A stretch of DNA of 64,000 bases from Sphingomonas sp. 67-36 (GCA_001897375.1 MKSU01000010.1:62001-126000); one strand, 5' to 3'; positions 1 to 9,607 are shown, numbered from the stretch's first letter. Made by a program: numbers and translations. Notes: generated by a model not told the origin, from the letters alone.

Positions 1-1002
1 TGGCTGAGCCGCGCTTCCAGCCTGCGCATTCATCACGCGCGTCCGGTGATCGTGAACGGCAAGGTCGTCGCGATCCTGCTGCTCTCACGCTCGCCGCGCG
101 TCCTGTTTCGCGGCCTCTATGAGGATCGTGGCAAGATAGCGATCGGCGTCGCCGCGATTTTCGCGATTCTGGTCGTGCTGAGCGGTCTGCTCTCGCGCGG
201 GATTTTACGGCCGATCGAGGCACTGAGCGACGCGACGCGTAGCGTGGCGCGCGGTGGCGGGGCGGTGCCGCCGGCGCCATCCACCGCCGCGATCGAGATT
301 CAGGCGCTCTATGCCGATTTCGCGCACATGGCCGAGGCGATCGAGCGTCGCTCACGCTACCTGCGCGATTTCGCCCATGCCGTCAGCCATGAGTTCAAGA
401 CCCCGCTTGCCGGTATTTGCGGCGTGCTCGAACTGCTCGACGAGCATCATGACAGGATGTCGGAGAGCGAACGCCGCCTTTTCATCGCTAATGCCGGCGT
501 CGATGCCGAACGGCTGGCGCATCTGGTCACACGGCTCCTCGATCTGGCGCGGGCGGATATGGCGGAGCCGGGCGTGACCGGCGCGGTCGATCTGGCGTCC
601 GCGCTCCATCGTGTCGCGGACGCCTGTCGTTCGGACAGCTTCTCATTGGACCTTGATCTGCCCGGGACGCTTCCGCCGATTCAGGTGCCCGCCGCCACCA
701 TCGAAGCCGTTGTCGGCAGCCTTATCGAAAACAGCCGGCAGGCGGGAGCCCGCGTGGTGAGTCTTTCGGCCCGCGCGGCAGCCGGCAGGGTCATTCTCAA
801 CATATCGGATGACGGCCCAGGCATCGCGCCCGGCGACAGGGAGCGCATCTTCGAACCTTTCTTCACCAGCCGCCGCGCATCGGGAGGAACCGGTCTTGGC
901 CTCCCGATCGCACGTTCGCTGTTGGCTGCATCACATGCGACCATCGAACTGGCGGAGTCTGATCGAGGGGCGGCGTTCATCATCAGCTTGCCGGCGATGT
1001 AA
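1..1002 (+). CDS. Sensor histidine kinase, 5' end outside the window
   Basis: Membrane-bound two-component sensor kinase that autophosphorylates and passes phosphate to a response regulator not seen here. The frame is open from base 1, so the first GTG or ATG inside the window is not the true start. Visible in order: the end of a periplasmic sensor region, a transmembrane helix (about bases 135-205), a HAMP-like linker, the H box around HAVSHEFKTPLAG, the N box (ENSRQAG) and G boxes (DDGPGI, GGTGLGLPIA). These are the complete HisKA and HATPase_c modules. The signal sensed cannot be told. The next gene is convergent, 12 bp away. Confidence 0.9.
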   Translation, partial: WLSRASSLRIHHARPVIVNGKVVAILLLSRSPRVLFRGLYEDRGKIAIGVAAIFAILVVLSGLLSRGILRPIEALSDATRSVARGGGAVPPAPSTAAIEIQALYADFAHMAEAIERRSRYLRDFAHAVSHEFKTPLAGICGVLELLDEHHDRMSESERRLFIANAGVDAERLAHLVTRLLDLARADMAEPGVTGAVDLASALHRVADACRSDSFSLDLDLPGTLPPIQVPAATIEAVVGSLIENSRQAGARVVSLSARAAAGRVILNISDDGPGIAPGDRERIFEPFFTSRRASGGTGLGLPIARSLLAASHATIELAESDRGAAFIISLPAM

Positions 1003-1014
1003 CCTGCCGTCGAT

Positions 1015-2640
1015 CTACGTTTTCTGGAGTTGCCCGCGATAATGCACGACCCGACCTAAAATCGGTAGCGCTATCGGCACATCGAAATGGAAGCGACCGT
1101 TCTCCTCCCACTCGCGCGCAAGCGAACGCGGGGCGAGCGCAAGCGGCAGGCGGAAGGGGCCAATCCACCATCGGCGCATGACCATCGTCAGCCCGTCTTC
1201 ATCGGATGGCAAATCGAAGCCGAAGCGGAACGCGCCGAAGCGCTCGACCAGCAAATCCCCCCTCTGGTTCAACCGGCTGCGGAAGCTCTTGCCGCCGAAC
1301 GCGCGCGTCCACGTCTCCGCGCCATCCCTTTCCTCGAACGCGACATGAAGTTCATGCGTCCCGGCACGCGGAAAACCGATGACGGATGCGATCGCGGCGG
1401 TCAGGATGTTTGTCGGTCCGTTCACCTCGGCAAAGCCGCTTGCGCCTCCATCGCGCAACGCCTCGTGCATCGCGCGGACTGCATGCGGCAATTGTGCGAA
1501 CCGGGCTCCCATCACTCGCGCGTAGAGCGATGCAGGGAGGATATGCTCGGTCACTTCGTGGCGGATCGCGAGCCCGTCGAACGCCGGCTGATAATCGGCG
1601 AGATCGAGACTCGATCCCGCGTCTCGTGCGCCGGCTGGCTCCAGCCCGTCAAGAATGCGCGAAACCAGTGGCGGCACCGAGAGCGCGGGAATTTCCGGTC
1701 CGTCGCCCTTGCTCGCGATGAGCGTCCAGCGGCGCTCGACGCGCTTGCCGTCGATGATGCCGAACAGGCGCACGATCATCGCCGACCGATCGCTTCCCAC
1801 CCAGCCGGTCAATCCCTGAAGCGGCCGCAGCAGGCGCGCCATCGGCGCGAGGCTCGATAGCAGGTTCCATCGGACTAGCCAGCTTGCGAGCCATAACATG
1901 AAAGTCTGAAACCCAAGTTCGGTGCCAGCACGGAAGGTGACGGCAGGTCTTCCCGGCAGCCCGTCCGGCAGCAGCCCATGATCCGGAACATCGACCAATG
2001 CGGCCAGACGAAAGCCCAATGGCCGGTCTCCGGCAACGGCGAAATGTTCGCGGCGAAGCTCCTGCCATCCGCTTCGTTCGGTCCAGCGCCTGCCCCGCCA
2101 GAGCTTCAGCGGCTGCCCGATCTGAGCGAGGATTGCGCCGGCGACCGCAGGGCCGGCCGTGGCGCGATTTGAGGCGCTGATTGCCATGTCGATCGCCCGT
2201 ACATCCTCAAAACCATAAGCGAGCCTGCGGACCACAGCGCCGGATAACGCGGGCACGCTGGAGGCGCCCGAGATGACGGCCACGCCGGCAGCCTTTGCCG
2301 CCGCATCAAGCTTGGCGATATCGCAAACGAATTCGCGTGCATCGGCAATATCGACATAATGGATGCCAGCTTCGATGCACGCCGCAGGCACCATGTGATC
2401 CAGCGTCTGGAAAGGGCCGGAAGCGTCGACGAGCAAGGCGGGCCGATGTTCGGACAGGGCAGTGGCAACGCTGGCACGATCGATCGCGATCGGCGTCAGG
2501 CGCGGCTTGTCAGCACAAAACGCCTGCGCCTTCGCGAGGCTGCGACCCGCGACAAGCACATCGTGCCCGGCCGAGGCGAGCCTGCGGGCGATGCGTCCGC
2601 CGAAGCCGCCATAGCCGCCGAGGACAAGGATGCGGCTCAA
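1015..2640 (-). CDS. Saccharopine dehydrogenase-like NAD(P)-binding protein with DUF4166 domain
   Basis: 541 aa. The N-terminus has a Rossmann fold (ILVLGGYGGFGGRIARRL) followed by a saccharopine-dehydrogenase-type dinucleotide domain up to about residue 330. The last 170 residues match the DUF4166 type that is often fused behind it (GARFAQLPHAVRAMHE, and the end GRVVHYRGQL). The start codon is TTG. Members are usually annotated as putative oxidoreductases, and no substrate is established. It lies 82 bp downstream of the FAD monooxygenase on the same strand and could be co-transcribed with it. Confidence 0.8.
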   Translation of the reverse strand: MSRILVLGGYGGFGGRIARRLASAGHDVLVAGRSLAKAQAFCADKPRLTPIAIDRASVATALSEHRPALLVDASGPFQTLDHMVPAACIEAGIHYVDIADAREFVCDIAKLDAAAKAAGVAVISGASSVPALSGAVVRRLAYGFEDVRAIDMAISASNRATAGPAVAGAILAQIGQPLKLWRGRRWTERSGWQELRREHFAVAGDRPLGFRLAALVDVPDHGLLPDGLPGRPAVTFRAGTELGFQTFMLWLASWLVRWNLLSSLAPMARLLRPLQGLTGWVGSDRSAMIVRLFGIIDGKRVERRWTLIASKGDGPEIPALSVPPLVSRILDGLEPAGARDAGSSLDLADYQPAFDGLAIRHEVTEHILPASLYARVMGARFAQLPHAVRAMHEALRDGGASGFAEVNGPTNILTAAIASVIGFPRAGTHELHVAFEERDGAETWTRAFGGKSFRSRLNQRGDLLVERFGAFRFGFDLPSDEDGLTMVMRRWWIGPFRLPLALAPRSLAREWEENGRFHFDVPIALPILGRVVHYRGQLQKT

Positions 2641-2722
2641 GGCAGGCGCGACAGAACGGCGTCGCCGTCACGGATGCCCCGATTGCCGTCGACGACCTGC
2701 ATGGACGCGGGCCGGAAGCCGC

Positions 2723-3970
2723 TCATGCCGCATTCCACATCGGTTCGTTCCCCCGCGACGGCCGCGGCGCGTCGAGACCAAGCGGACGCAGGGGATTGCC
2801 GATCAGTCCGCTGACCATCGCCGCCTGTATCCAGGTCGCCGGCCAAAGTTTCGACAACGGACCGACCAGGCGATCGCGGACAAAGGGCAATGTAAGGCTG
2901 TCGGATTGATAGACCGGCGTGAACAGCGCGGTGAGTCGCTGATAGAGGTGCACGTGCCGCCGTCGCCTGGCGATTGCACGCTCCAATCCCGCCGCGACGC
3001 TTGCACTCTCGCGGAGGCCCCTGGCGAGCGCCCAGGCGTCGAGCAGCGCCATGTTGGCGCCTTGCCCCAATTGTGGGCTTGCCGAATGCCAGGCATCGCC
3101 GATGTGGATGAGCGCGGGCTCAGCCGGGTTCCGCAACGTCCGGTGGGCATAATGGGCAAAGGTGAGTTGATCGGGGCTGACGATCTGATCGAGCAGAGGC
3201 GCACACGCCGGCCAGAGCGGCAGCACCTCCGCCTTCCAGGCGTCCAGCCCGGCGGCGCGCCATTCGTCCAGCCGGTCGGCGCGCAGCGACCAGAAGAAGG
3301 CGACCTGCGGGCGTCCGGCATTGTTCGATCCGTTACCGATTGGAAGAACGCCCACCATCGTGCTCGCACGTCGATAACGCTGTTCGAGCGCGGCGTTGTC
3401 GAAGCTCGCACCATCGGGCCAGTCGAGGCTGGCCCATAGCGCGCCATAGGCCAGCGAACGGCCCGTGGGCGGCGCGAGCGGCGTGCGCGTTCCCAGCGCG
3501 TCCACAACCAGATCGAAAGGCCCCGCGGTATTGCCGTCGGCGAAACGAAGGTGGCGCGTCGCCCCGTCAAGAATAGCGCCCGCCACCGTTCGGCCCGTCG
3601 CGATCGGTATGCCGGCCGCTATCACCGCATCATGGAGCAGCGCGAACAGGCTCGCCCGATGGATGCCAATCCCAAACGCAGGCCGGTGTCCGAGCGCGGC
3701 ATAGCGCACATCCAGCACGACGCGGCCCCCTGTCCCTGCCTTGCCGATCAGGCGATCTATCCGCGCCCCGCTTTGTAGAACCACATCGGCCAGCCCCAAT
3801 TGTTCCAGCACCGCGAGGCCGGTCGGCTGAACCATCAGGCCCGATCCGATCGGCAGCGGCGTTTCGAACCGTTCGAACAACGTCACGCGGTGCCCGTCCC
3901 GCTTCAACAGCAGAGCTGCTGTCAGCCCTCCCGGCCCGCAGCCGGCGACAGCAATATCGAGTGGCCCCAT
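2723..3970 (-). CDS. FAD-dependent monooxygenase of the PHBH class
   Basis: 415 aa from the ATG at 3970. This start puts the FAD-binding motif (DIAVAGCGPGGLTAALLLKR) at the N-terminus as in the family, and an ATG 14 codons upstream looks less likely. The second FAD motif, GDAWHSASPQLGQGANMAL, is present near residue 300. Class A flavoprotein monooxygenases hydroxylate aromatic or related substrates with NAD(P)H and O2. The substrate is unknown. The downstream neighbour on the same strand is the saccharopine-dehydrogenase-like gene. Confidence 0.85.
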   Translation of the reverse strand: MGPLDIAVAGCGPGGLTAALLLKRDGHRVTLFERFETPLPIGSGLMVQPTGLAVLEQLGLADVVLQSGARIDRLIGKAGTGGRVVLDVRYAALGHRPAFGIGIHRASLFALLHDAVIAAGIPIATGRTVAGAILDGATRHLRFADGNTAGPFDLVVDALGTRTPLAPPTGRSLAYGALWASLDWPDGASFDNAALEQRYRRASTMVGVLPIGNGSNNAGRPQVAFFWSLRADRLDEWRAAGLDAWKAEVLPLWPACAPLLDQIVSPDQLTFAHYAHRTLRNPAEPALIHIGDAWHSASPQLGQGANMALLDAWALARGLRESASVAAGLERAIARRRRHVHLYQRLTALFTPVYQSDSLTLPFVRDRLVGPLSKLWPATWIQAAMVSGLIGNPLRPLGLDAPRPSRGNEPMWNAA

Positions 3971-4102
3971 GCCCCTTGTGCTAGCGCGAAAATCCGCTCG
4001 AACAAATGTCAAACGCCTACCTCGCTGCTATTTGGTGTCGCGGTCCCACACCCGAAGCGGCCGGTCTTCAATTCGCCAGGCCAAAGCATTCACATCAGCA
4101 GA

Positions 4103-4263
4103 TGAACCGCGCCGGGTTTGCCGGAGGCTCCAACTCCTGAGAGAGTGGAGCCACGATGAGCAAGACGACGAACAAGTTTTCCCCTGAGGTCCGCGAGCGC
4201 GCGGTTTGCATGGTTGTCGTTCCTCACCGCGAAGGGATCGCACCGGCGGGACGGTGGGCGTAA
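4103..4263 (+). mobile_element. Left-end remnant of an IS3-family (IS407-like) element with broken orfA
   Basis: The stretch opens with a TGAACCGCGCCGGGTTTGCC end of the kind found at IS3/IS407-group termini. An orfA start follows at 4156, reading MSKTTNKFSPEVRERAV, the typical N-terminus of these helix-turn-helix proteins. After about 20 codons similarity decays and a TAA at 4261-4263 ends the frame. The remaining orfA, all of orfB and the right end are absent, so this is an immobile scar. The call rests on recall of the family, not on alignment. Confidence 0.6.
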
Positions 4264-4362
4264 CGGCCGCCAACAGGATCATGAAATCCTGCTAATATGG
4301 ATCAAGTGCGGAACGCGGCGCGGCGGCCAGGCATTTCCAACTCACCTATCAGGAGAGAACCA

Positions 4363-4545
4363 ATGGGTGAGTTCAAGGACAAGGTGAAGGGCACCGCCAA
4401 CGAGGTGGCCGGCAAGGTCAAAGAGGAAATCGGCAAGGCGACCGGCGACCAAAAGATGGAAGCCAAGGGCGCCGCGCAGAACGCCAAGGGCCACATGCAG
4501 AAAGCGGCCGGCGACGTGAAGGGCAAGCTCGGCGACAAGATGTAA
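4363..4545 (+). CDS. CsbD family stress-response protein
   Basis: 60 aa, highly charged and repetitive (GEFKDKVKGTANEVAGKV, then further KGxxxxAKG-type turns), the hallmark of CsbD-like proteins. The ATG at 4363 is chosen over an upstream in-frame ATG at 4297 because AGGAGAG lies six bases before it and family similarity begins there. CsbD proteins are small, soluble and induced by general stress in many bacteria; their molecular function is not established. A hairpin terminator follows immediately. Confidence 0.88.
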   Translation: MGEFKDKVKGTANEVAGKVKEEIGKATGDQKMEAKGAAQNAKGHMQKAAGDVKGKLGDKM

Positions 4546-4552
4546 CAGACTT

Positions 4553-4589
4553 GGCGCGGGTGCTGGTGTCACTTCACCCGCGCCACTTT
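4553..4589 (+). terminator. Probable intrinsic terminator of the csbD-like gene
   Basis: A perfect 9-bp stem (GGCGCGGGT at 4553-4561 and ACCCGCGCC at 4576-4584) begins seven bases after the stop codon and is followed by ACTTT. The T tract is short. Confidence 0.6.
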
Positions 4590-4713
4590 GCTCGACACCG
4601 GCGTAGCACCGAGTCGAGATGTTCGCGCGTCGCCATAGGGCGGTTATCCCCCCAGACTCGGCCATACCGGTGTGGCGTTGTGAGGTCCGAAACCGTCATT
4701 CATTTGCATCCAG

Positions 4714-5205
4714 TCATTTCTGATCCCGGGGGGCCTGATCCGGAACCGGATTCTTGAGGGCTGCTGCATAGCGTTGCATGAGCGTCGCCAGGTGATCGAG
4801 ATCGCTGGCTGACCAGTCGGCGAGCGCACGCCGGCCGAGGCGTTCGCGAGCCACGTCGATATGCTCGTTCATCGCGGCACCTTCGGCGGTGACGACGGCT
4901 TCTCTCGAACGACCGTCAGTCCGGTTTTTGCGCCGGGTCACCAACCCCATGGCCGTGAGTTGCCCGATCTGACGACTGACGGTGCTGTGGTCGCGCCCGA
5001 CGCGACCGGCGAGGTCGACGACGCCGATCGGACCGAAGCGGCCAATCAAAACGATGAGTGGGAAAAGCGCCCGCTCCAGTCGAACGTCCGCTTCCTTCAG
5101 CAGTACGTCGTCAAGCTCAGGTCGATTGATGACGGCGACAATATCCAGCACCGCATCATGGATAGCACGCAGGCGCTTGGAAAAATGTGCATCACGCACG
5201 AACAT
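4714..5205 (-). CDS. MarR family transcriptional regulator
   Basis: 163 aa from the ATG at 5205; an in-frame TTG at 5220 is an alternative start. The winged helix-turn-helix spans about residues 50-115 (VVDLAGRVGRDHSTVSRQIG, then a wing RRKNRTDGRSREAVV). MarR proteins are dimeric repressors that commonly control an adjacent divergent gene and respond to small phenolics or oxidants. Here the divergent gene is an MDR oxidoreductase starting 63 bp away, so it is the likely target. Confidence 0.88.
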   Translation of the reverse strand: MFVRDAHFSKRLRAIHDAVLDIVAVINRPELDDVLLKEADVRLERALFPLIVLIGRFGPIGVVDLAGRVGRDHSTVSRQIGQLTAMGLVTRRKNRTDGRSREAVVTAEGAAMNEHIDVARERLGRRALADWSASDLDHLATLMQRYAAALKNPVPDQAPRDQK

Positions 5206-5226
5206 TGACCTTTCGGACAAAAAGAG

Positions 5227-5251
5227 ATATGTGTGCTCTATACACGGATAT
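5227..5251. promoter_or_regulatory. Candidate MarR operator in the divergent intergenic region
   Basis: An imperfect inverted repeat, ATAT-NN-GTG, a 7-base centre and CAC-NN-ATAT, lies in the short AT-rich gap between the regulator and the MDR gene, where both promoters must be. The spacing fits a MarR dimer. The site is inferred from symmetry and position only. Confidence 0.35.
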
Positions 5252-5268
5252 AGACAAAAGGGTAGCTT

Positions 5269-6213
5269 ATGCGCGCGGCGATCGTTGACGGTAAGGGCGA
5301 GGTTCCCCGGTTCGGTGATTTTGAGCTGCCGGTCGCGGGCCCGGGCGAAACGTTCGTCAACGTCACGGCGTCCGCGCTCAGCCAGCTGACCCGGGGCCGC
5401 GCTTCAGGAGCGCATTACAGCTCCGGTGCGATTTATCCTTTCATTCCCGGGGTCGATGGGGTCGGCCGCACGACCGATGGTCGTCGCATCTACTTCGTCC
5501 TTCCGCGATCGCCTTTCGGGGCGATGGCGGAGCACACCGTCGTCCCCGACGGTCACTGGTTCGAACTGCCCGACGGGATCGACGACAAAAGAGCCGCGGT
5601 CATCGCAAATCCGGCAATGTCGTCGTGGGCGGCGCTGACGGAGCGGGCTCGCATCCAGCCCGGCGAGACCGTATTGGTGAATGGCGCAACCGGCGCGTCC
5701 GGGTCACTGGCGGTCCGGATCGCTCGCCATCTGGGTGCCGGAAAAGTCATTGCGACCGGGCGCAACGCAGAACGGCTTTCCCTATTGAATGCGGACGCGG
5801 CGATCGTTCTCGGCGATGAACCCGATCAGTTCGAGCGGGATATGTCGGCCCACTTCGTCGAGGGCGTCGATATCGTGCTCGACTATCTTTGGGGGCCGAG
5901 TGCGCGCAGTCTTCTGATCGCAGGCGCGAAGGCTGCGCCCGATGGCGCGGCGATCCGGTTCGTGCAGATCGGGTCGGTCAGCGGCGGCGAGGTGGCGATC
6001 CCCGCAGCCGTGCTACGCTCGTCTGCGATCGAGATGATCGGAAGCGGCATCGGCAGCGTGCCGTTCGATCGGCTGCTCGCCGCCGTCGAAGGCGCAATAT
6101 CAGTCGCCGAGCAGATCGGACTGGCCCTCGACTATACGGCGATCCCGCTCGACGATGTTACCCGCGGCTGGACTGTAGCCGGTGAGGCGCGGACGGTATT
6201 CGTGGTCCGCTAG
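5269..6213 (+). CDS. Zinc-independent MDR/quinone-oxidoreductase-like dehydrogenase
   Basis: 314 aa medium-chain dehydrogenase/reductase. It has an N-terminal GroES-like domain (to about residue 115) and a Rossmann domain with VLVNGATGASGSLAVRIARH binding NAD(P)H. The GHE and cysteine zinc-ligand signatures of true alcohol dehydrogenases are not visible, which favours a quinone-reductase or enoyl-reductase type. Start ATG with AAGGG upstream. It is divergent from the MarR regulator and probably controlled by it. Substrate unknown. Confidence 0.85.
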   Translation: MRAAIVDGKGEVPRFGDFELPVAGPGETFVNVTASALSQLTRGRASGAHYSSGAIYPFIPGVDGVGRTTDGRRIYFVLPRSPFGAMAEHTVVPDGHWFELPDGIDDKRAAVIANPAMSSWAALTERARIQPGETVLVNGATGASGSLAVRIARHLGAGKVIATGRNAERLSLLNADAAIVLGDEPDQFERDMSAHFVEGVDIVLDYLWGPSARSLLIAGAKAAPDGAAIRFVQIGSVSGGEVAIPAAVLRSSAIEMIGSGIGSVPFDRLLAAVEGAISVAEQIGLALDYTAIPLDDVTRGWTVAGEARTVFVVR

Positions 6214-6412
6214 GCGCCTCATCCTAGTTGTTCAGCCAGCTTTTGGACGACCCCGAAAGCCGTCATTCTTATCAGGCTGGCTAGTCGACAGTGAGCGATC
6301 AACACGGAACTTTGCAGTCATTCCCGGCAGGCGGCATGTGAACTCTCTTATAAGGGGCCGCCATTCGCCGGTAACGAATCGGCCGGCATCGTGACATGCG
6401 TGCGCGGCCGTC

Positions 6413-7081
6413 TCAGGCTTCCGGCGCGGGGCGGGCGGCGGTGTCGGGCAACAGCACCTCGATCTCGACCCGGCGGTTGCGGGCGCGTCCTTCCGGGTCG
6501 TCGCTGCCGTCGGCATGCGCATTGGGCGCGATGGGCCTGCGCTCGCCCAGCGCGATCACGTCGATCCGGGCCCGGCTGACGCCGTTCTTCACGAGATAAT
6601 CGCGCACCGCCTCGGCCATGCGGCGGGAGACGATCAGGTTGGCGCTGTCGCTCCCGCGCGAATCCGTGTTGCCGCGCAGGATGATGCGCCCTCCGGCGGC
6701 GGTGACCGGCTGATGGAGGAGATCGTCCAGCGTTCGCCGGCCCGTATCGTCCAGCACCGTGCCGGACGCCCCGAACGCGATGGTGCGCGTGACGGGTTCG
6801 AGCGGCGGCGGGGCTGGTTCGGGGGGCGCCACGTCAGGCCGGAGAATGGATTTCGTCTCACCGCCCGAGGCATTGTCCGGCGCCTGAGTGTTCGTGCTGT
6901 CGTCCAGCGAAGTGGTGGGCGTCGCGGCTCCGGTCGATCGGGCCGTTTCGGGGGTGGGCGCCATGCCGTTGGCTTCGGCGGGCGCGGCGCGATTGGCGGG
7001 AACCTCGCCCTGCTGCTGGCACGCCGCCACGCCCAGACACAGCGGGATCAGGCCCGTCGCCCATGCGGCGCTTTTCCTCAC
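6413..7081 (-). CDS. OmpA/Pal-like outer-membrane lipoprotein
   Basis: 222 aa from a GTG at 7081 whose last two bases overlap the stop of the antiporter gene (GTGA), with GGAGGAGA upstream. The N-terminus is a lipoprotein signal ending in VAAC. A low-complexity Ala/Pro/Thr linker follows, then a C-terminal OmpA domain (residues about 110-215) with the peptidoglycan-binding TDSRGSDSANLIVSRRMAE and ALGERRPIAPN motifs. It likely ties the outer membrane to peptidoglycan. A longer open frame upstream runs inside the antiporter gene and is not coding. Confidence 0.87.
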   Translation of the reverse strand: MRKSAAWATGLIPLCLGVAACQQQGEVPANRAAPAEANGMAPTPETARSTGAATPTTSLDDSTNTQAPDNASGGETKSILRPDVAPPEPAPPPLEPVTRTIAFGASGTVLDDTGRRTLDDLLHQPVTAAGGRIILRGNTDSRGSDSANLIVSRRMAEAVRDYLVKNGVSRARIDVIALGERRPIAPNAHADGSDDPEGRARNRRVEIEVLLPDTAARPAPEA

Positions 7082-8922
7082 GACATCTCCTCCGTTCTTT
7101 TCTTCAGCCGCTGCTCCGGGCTGCGGTTCGCGTCGGGCGGCCCATAGGACAGGATCGTATCCCCGATCTGCGGCGTCGGGCGCGAGGCGTGGGTGAAGAA
7201 GTTGAGCGATCCGCCCTTCCGCACCAGCAGCAGCAGGTCGGCCTCTTCCGGCAGATCGGCGCGCGCCGTCTCGAAATCGAACTGCTCGCTGATCCGCGTC
7301 TTGCGGAACGACCAGCCGGCGCGCTCGCGGTCCAGCAGCTCCTCCACCCCGAGGCCGGAAGTGAACATCGCGCGGCCGCGCAGGCTGTCCGGCAACGCGC
7401 GGGCGTCGTCCTCGCTCGCGTCGCCGAGCTGATAGACCTTGTCGCGCCCGATCTCCGGCGCGAACTCGCTGCACACCAGCGCGTTATAGGCTTCGTTGTC
7501 GGTGGTCGCGGCCAGCACCTCGAACTGCGTCATGTCGAGCTGGTCCTCGGTCGCCTCCGCGAGGATCTCGCCGTGATAGGTCGGGATGCCCGCCTGCCGC
7601 GCCGCCGCCAGCCGGTTCCAGCTCGTGTCGGCGATCGTCACCGGCACCTCGAGCTGCCGCAGGTGCTCGGCCAGCGACAGGCTCCACGGCGTGCTGCCGA
7701 CGATCAGCAGCCCGCGCTGCGCGGAGCCGGTCACCTTGAGCAGGCGCGCGACCGGGCCGATCGTGAAACCGTGCGCGACGATCGTGGCCACCACCACCGC
7801 GAACGACAGCGTGACGAGGATCGAGCCGTCGCCATAGCCCAGATGGCTGAGCCGCAGCGCGAACAGGCCGGAGATCGCGACCGCGACGATGCCGCGCGGC
7901 GCGACCCAGCCGATCAGCAGCCGTTCCCTCCACGGCACCGGGCTGAAGGCGAGGCTGAGGAAGACGGTCGCGGGCCGCACGAGGAACAGCAGCGCGAGCA
8001 GGAAGGCGAGGAACCGCCACTCGAACTGCTGCAGGAACGCGAAGTTCAGCGAGGCGGAGAGCAGGACGAAGACGCCCGACACGAGCAGGACGGTCACATT
8101 CTCCTTGAACGGATGGATGTCGCGCAGCGAGTTCAGCCGCATGTTGGCGAGCGCAACCCCCATCACCGTCACCGCCAGCAGCCCGGTCTCGTTCTGGATC
8201 ATGTTCGACAGCACGAACACACCGATCACCGTCACCAGCAGCACCGGCGCCTTGAGATATTCGGGCACATAGCCACGCGGGAAGGCCCAGCCGACGATCC
8301 GCGCGACGACCCAGCCCAGCAGGCCCGCCACCACCGCCGCCGCGACCAGCGAGACGATGACGCTGCCGAACGTCCCGCCCGCCGCCGAGCGACGAAGATA
8401 TTCATAGGTGATGAGGCCGCACAGCGCGCCGAACGGATCGTTGACGATCGCTTCCCACTTCAGGATGGCGCGCGGGCGCGGCGCGATGTTGCTCTGTCGC
8501 AGCAACGGGATGACGACGGTCGGCCCCGTCACCACCAGGATGCCGCCGAACAGGATGGCGACCGGCCAGACCAGGCCCGCCACATAGTAACAGGCCAGCG
8601 CGCCGAGCACCCAGCCGACCGGCACGCCGAGCAGCACCAGCCGGGTGACGGCGCCGTCGGTTCGGCGCAATTCCCGGAAGTTGAGGCTCAGGCCGCCCTC
8701 GAACAGGATGATGGCCACGGCGATCGACACCATCGGCTCCAGCAGCGCGCCGAACGTGTGCTGGGGATTGATGAGGCCGATCACCGGCCCCGCGATCACG
8801 CCGGCCGCGAGCATCAGCGCGATCGCCGGCCAGCCCGTGCGCCATGCGATCCACTGCGCCCCGATCCCGAGCAGGCCGATGAGCGCGATGACCGCCGATT
8901 GCTCTCCGATCGGGTTCAGCAT
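7078..8922 (-). CDS. Cation:proton antiporter (CPA1/NhaP type) with TrkA-N-like C-terminus
   Basis: 614 aa inner-membrane transporter. Roughly the first 400 residues form 12-13 hydrophobic helices with antiporter core features (IILFEGGLSLNFRELRR, VVTGPTVVIPLLRQ, KWEAIVNDPFGAL with the conserved ND). The soluble C-terminus contains a TrkA-N-like nucleotide-binding segment (GLLIVGSTPWSLSLAEHLRQ) followed by a TrkA-C-like region. It would exchange Na+ or K+ for H+ in pH and ion homeostasis, with nucleotide gating. It is translationally coupled to the OmpA lipoprotein downstream. Confidence 0.88.
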   Translation of the reverse strand: MLNPIGEQSAVIALIGLLGIGAQWIAWRTGWPAIALMLAAGVIAGPVIGLINPQHTFGALLEPMVSIAVAIILFEGGLSLNFRELRRTDGAVTRLVLLGVPVGWVLGALACYYVAGLVWPVAILFGGILVVTGPTVVIPLLRQSNIAPRPRAILKWEAIVNDPFGALCGLITYEYLRRSAAGGTFGSVIVSLVAAAVVAGLLGWVVARIVGWAFPRGYVPEYLKAPVLLVTVIGVFVLSNMIQNETGLLAVTVMGVALANMRLNSLRDIHPFKENVTVLLVSGVFVLLSASLNFAFLQQFEWRFLAFLLALLFLVRPATVFLSLAFSPVPWRERLLIGWVAPRGIVAVAISGLFALRLSHLGYGDGSILVTLSFAVVVATIVAHGFTIGPVARLLKVTGSAQRGLLIVGSTPWSLSLAEHLRQLEVPVTIADTSWNRLAAARQAGIPTYHGEILAEATEDQLDMTQFEVLAATTDNEAYNALVCSEFAPEIGRDKVYQLGDASEDDARALPDSLRGRAMFTSGLGVEELLDRERAGWSFRKTRISEQFDFETARADLPEEADLLLLVRKGGSLNFFTHASRPTPQIGDTILSYGPPDANRSPEQRLKKRTEEMS

Positions 8923-9190
8923 CGCCCCATGCTAGCCGCGCGGCATGGATGCCCGCAACCGCGTCGGGCGCTTCGGCCTATCATTAACGGCAACAAGGCG
9001 CCCCAATGTCGGCCGTTCCGGCCTTCAACACCATTTCCTGAAACCGGGCAGTCTGCTTTTTCAGGCGAGAGAGGACCGGCAGCGTTCGGCAGGGTCGAGT
9101 TCGGGTGGCTTGCCGGCCGTTCGCTTGTCACACTGGCCATCGACCAACCGCGAACGGGGCCACCGTTGGGAGTAACGGGCGCGCGCTTCA

Positions 9191-9540
9191 TCACCTGAGC
9201 TTCCGGACGAGAAGCTTCGCGATAGATGCGTCCAGTTCCTGTCTGCTCCAGGAGTGCCGGCCGCCGGGCGTCACGGGGTAGGGCAAGGTTCCGCGATAAA
9301 CCTCGCGTATGAACGCCGACTCCGGGGGAGATCGAGATACGCGGAGACGACCCGCTGGCGCATCAGCTCCGGCCAATCGCGAAAGCGGAGCGCAATCTCG
9401 ATAACCGGAGGCGGCGGCTCGCCTTCGGGCACCTTGAAACCAACAACGCCCGCGATCGTGGCCGCCGCTTCCTCGCCCTTCTCGTTCAGGACGAGGTGCC
9501 GGACCTCCTTGATACGGATGAAGCCCTTTCCATGTTCCAT
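9191..9540 (-). pseudogene. Hypothetical protein split by a one-base frameshift
   Basis: The first frame (from ATG 9540) encodes MEHGKGFIRIKEVRHL to about AYLDLP. Coding character then moves to another frame that reads ESAFIREVYRGTLPYP and ends at 9191 with IAKLLVRKLR. The switch falls at a run of five G on the + strand (9324-9328); one extra base there would restore a protein of about 115 aa. I do not recognise the family. The lesion may be a real mutation or a homopolymer miscall. Confidence 0.55.
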
Positions 9541-9607
9541 GCGCTTCGCATAACAGTCCGCCACGCGTGCCGCCGCGCTCAAGGTTCGAGTCGTGCGCCC
9601 CTCGCGG

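Noticed and set aside
7063-9198. A 711-codon frame on the + strand opposite the antiporter gene.
   Set aside because: Low-complexity Arg/His/Gln/Asp sequence, an antisense shadow of a transporter with clear helices and motifs.
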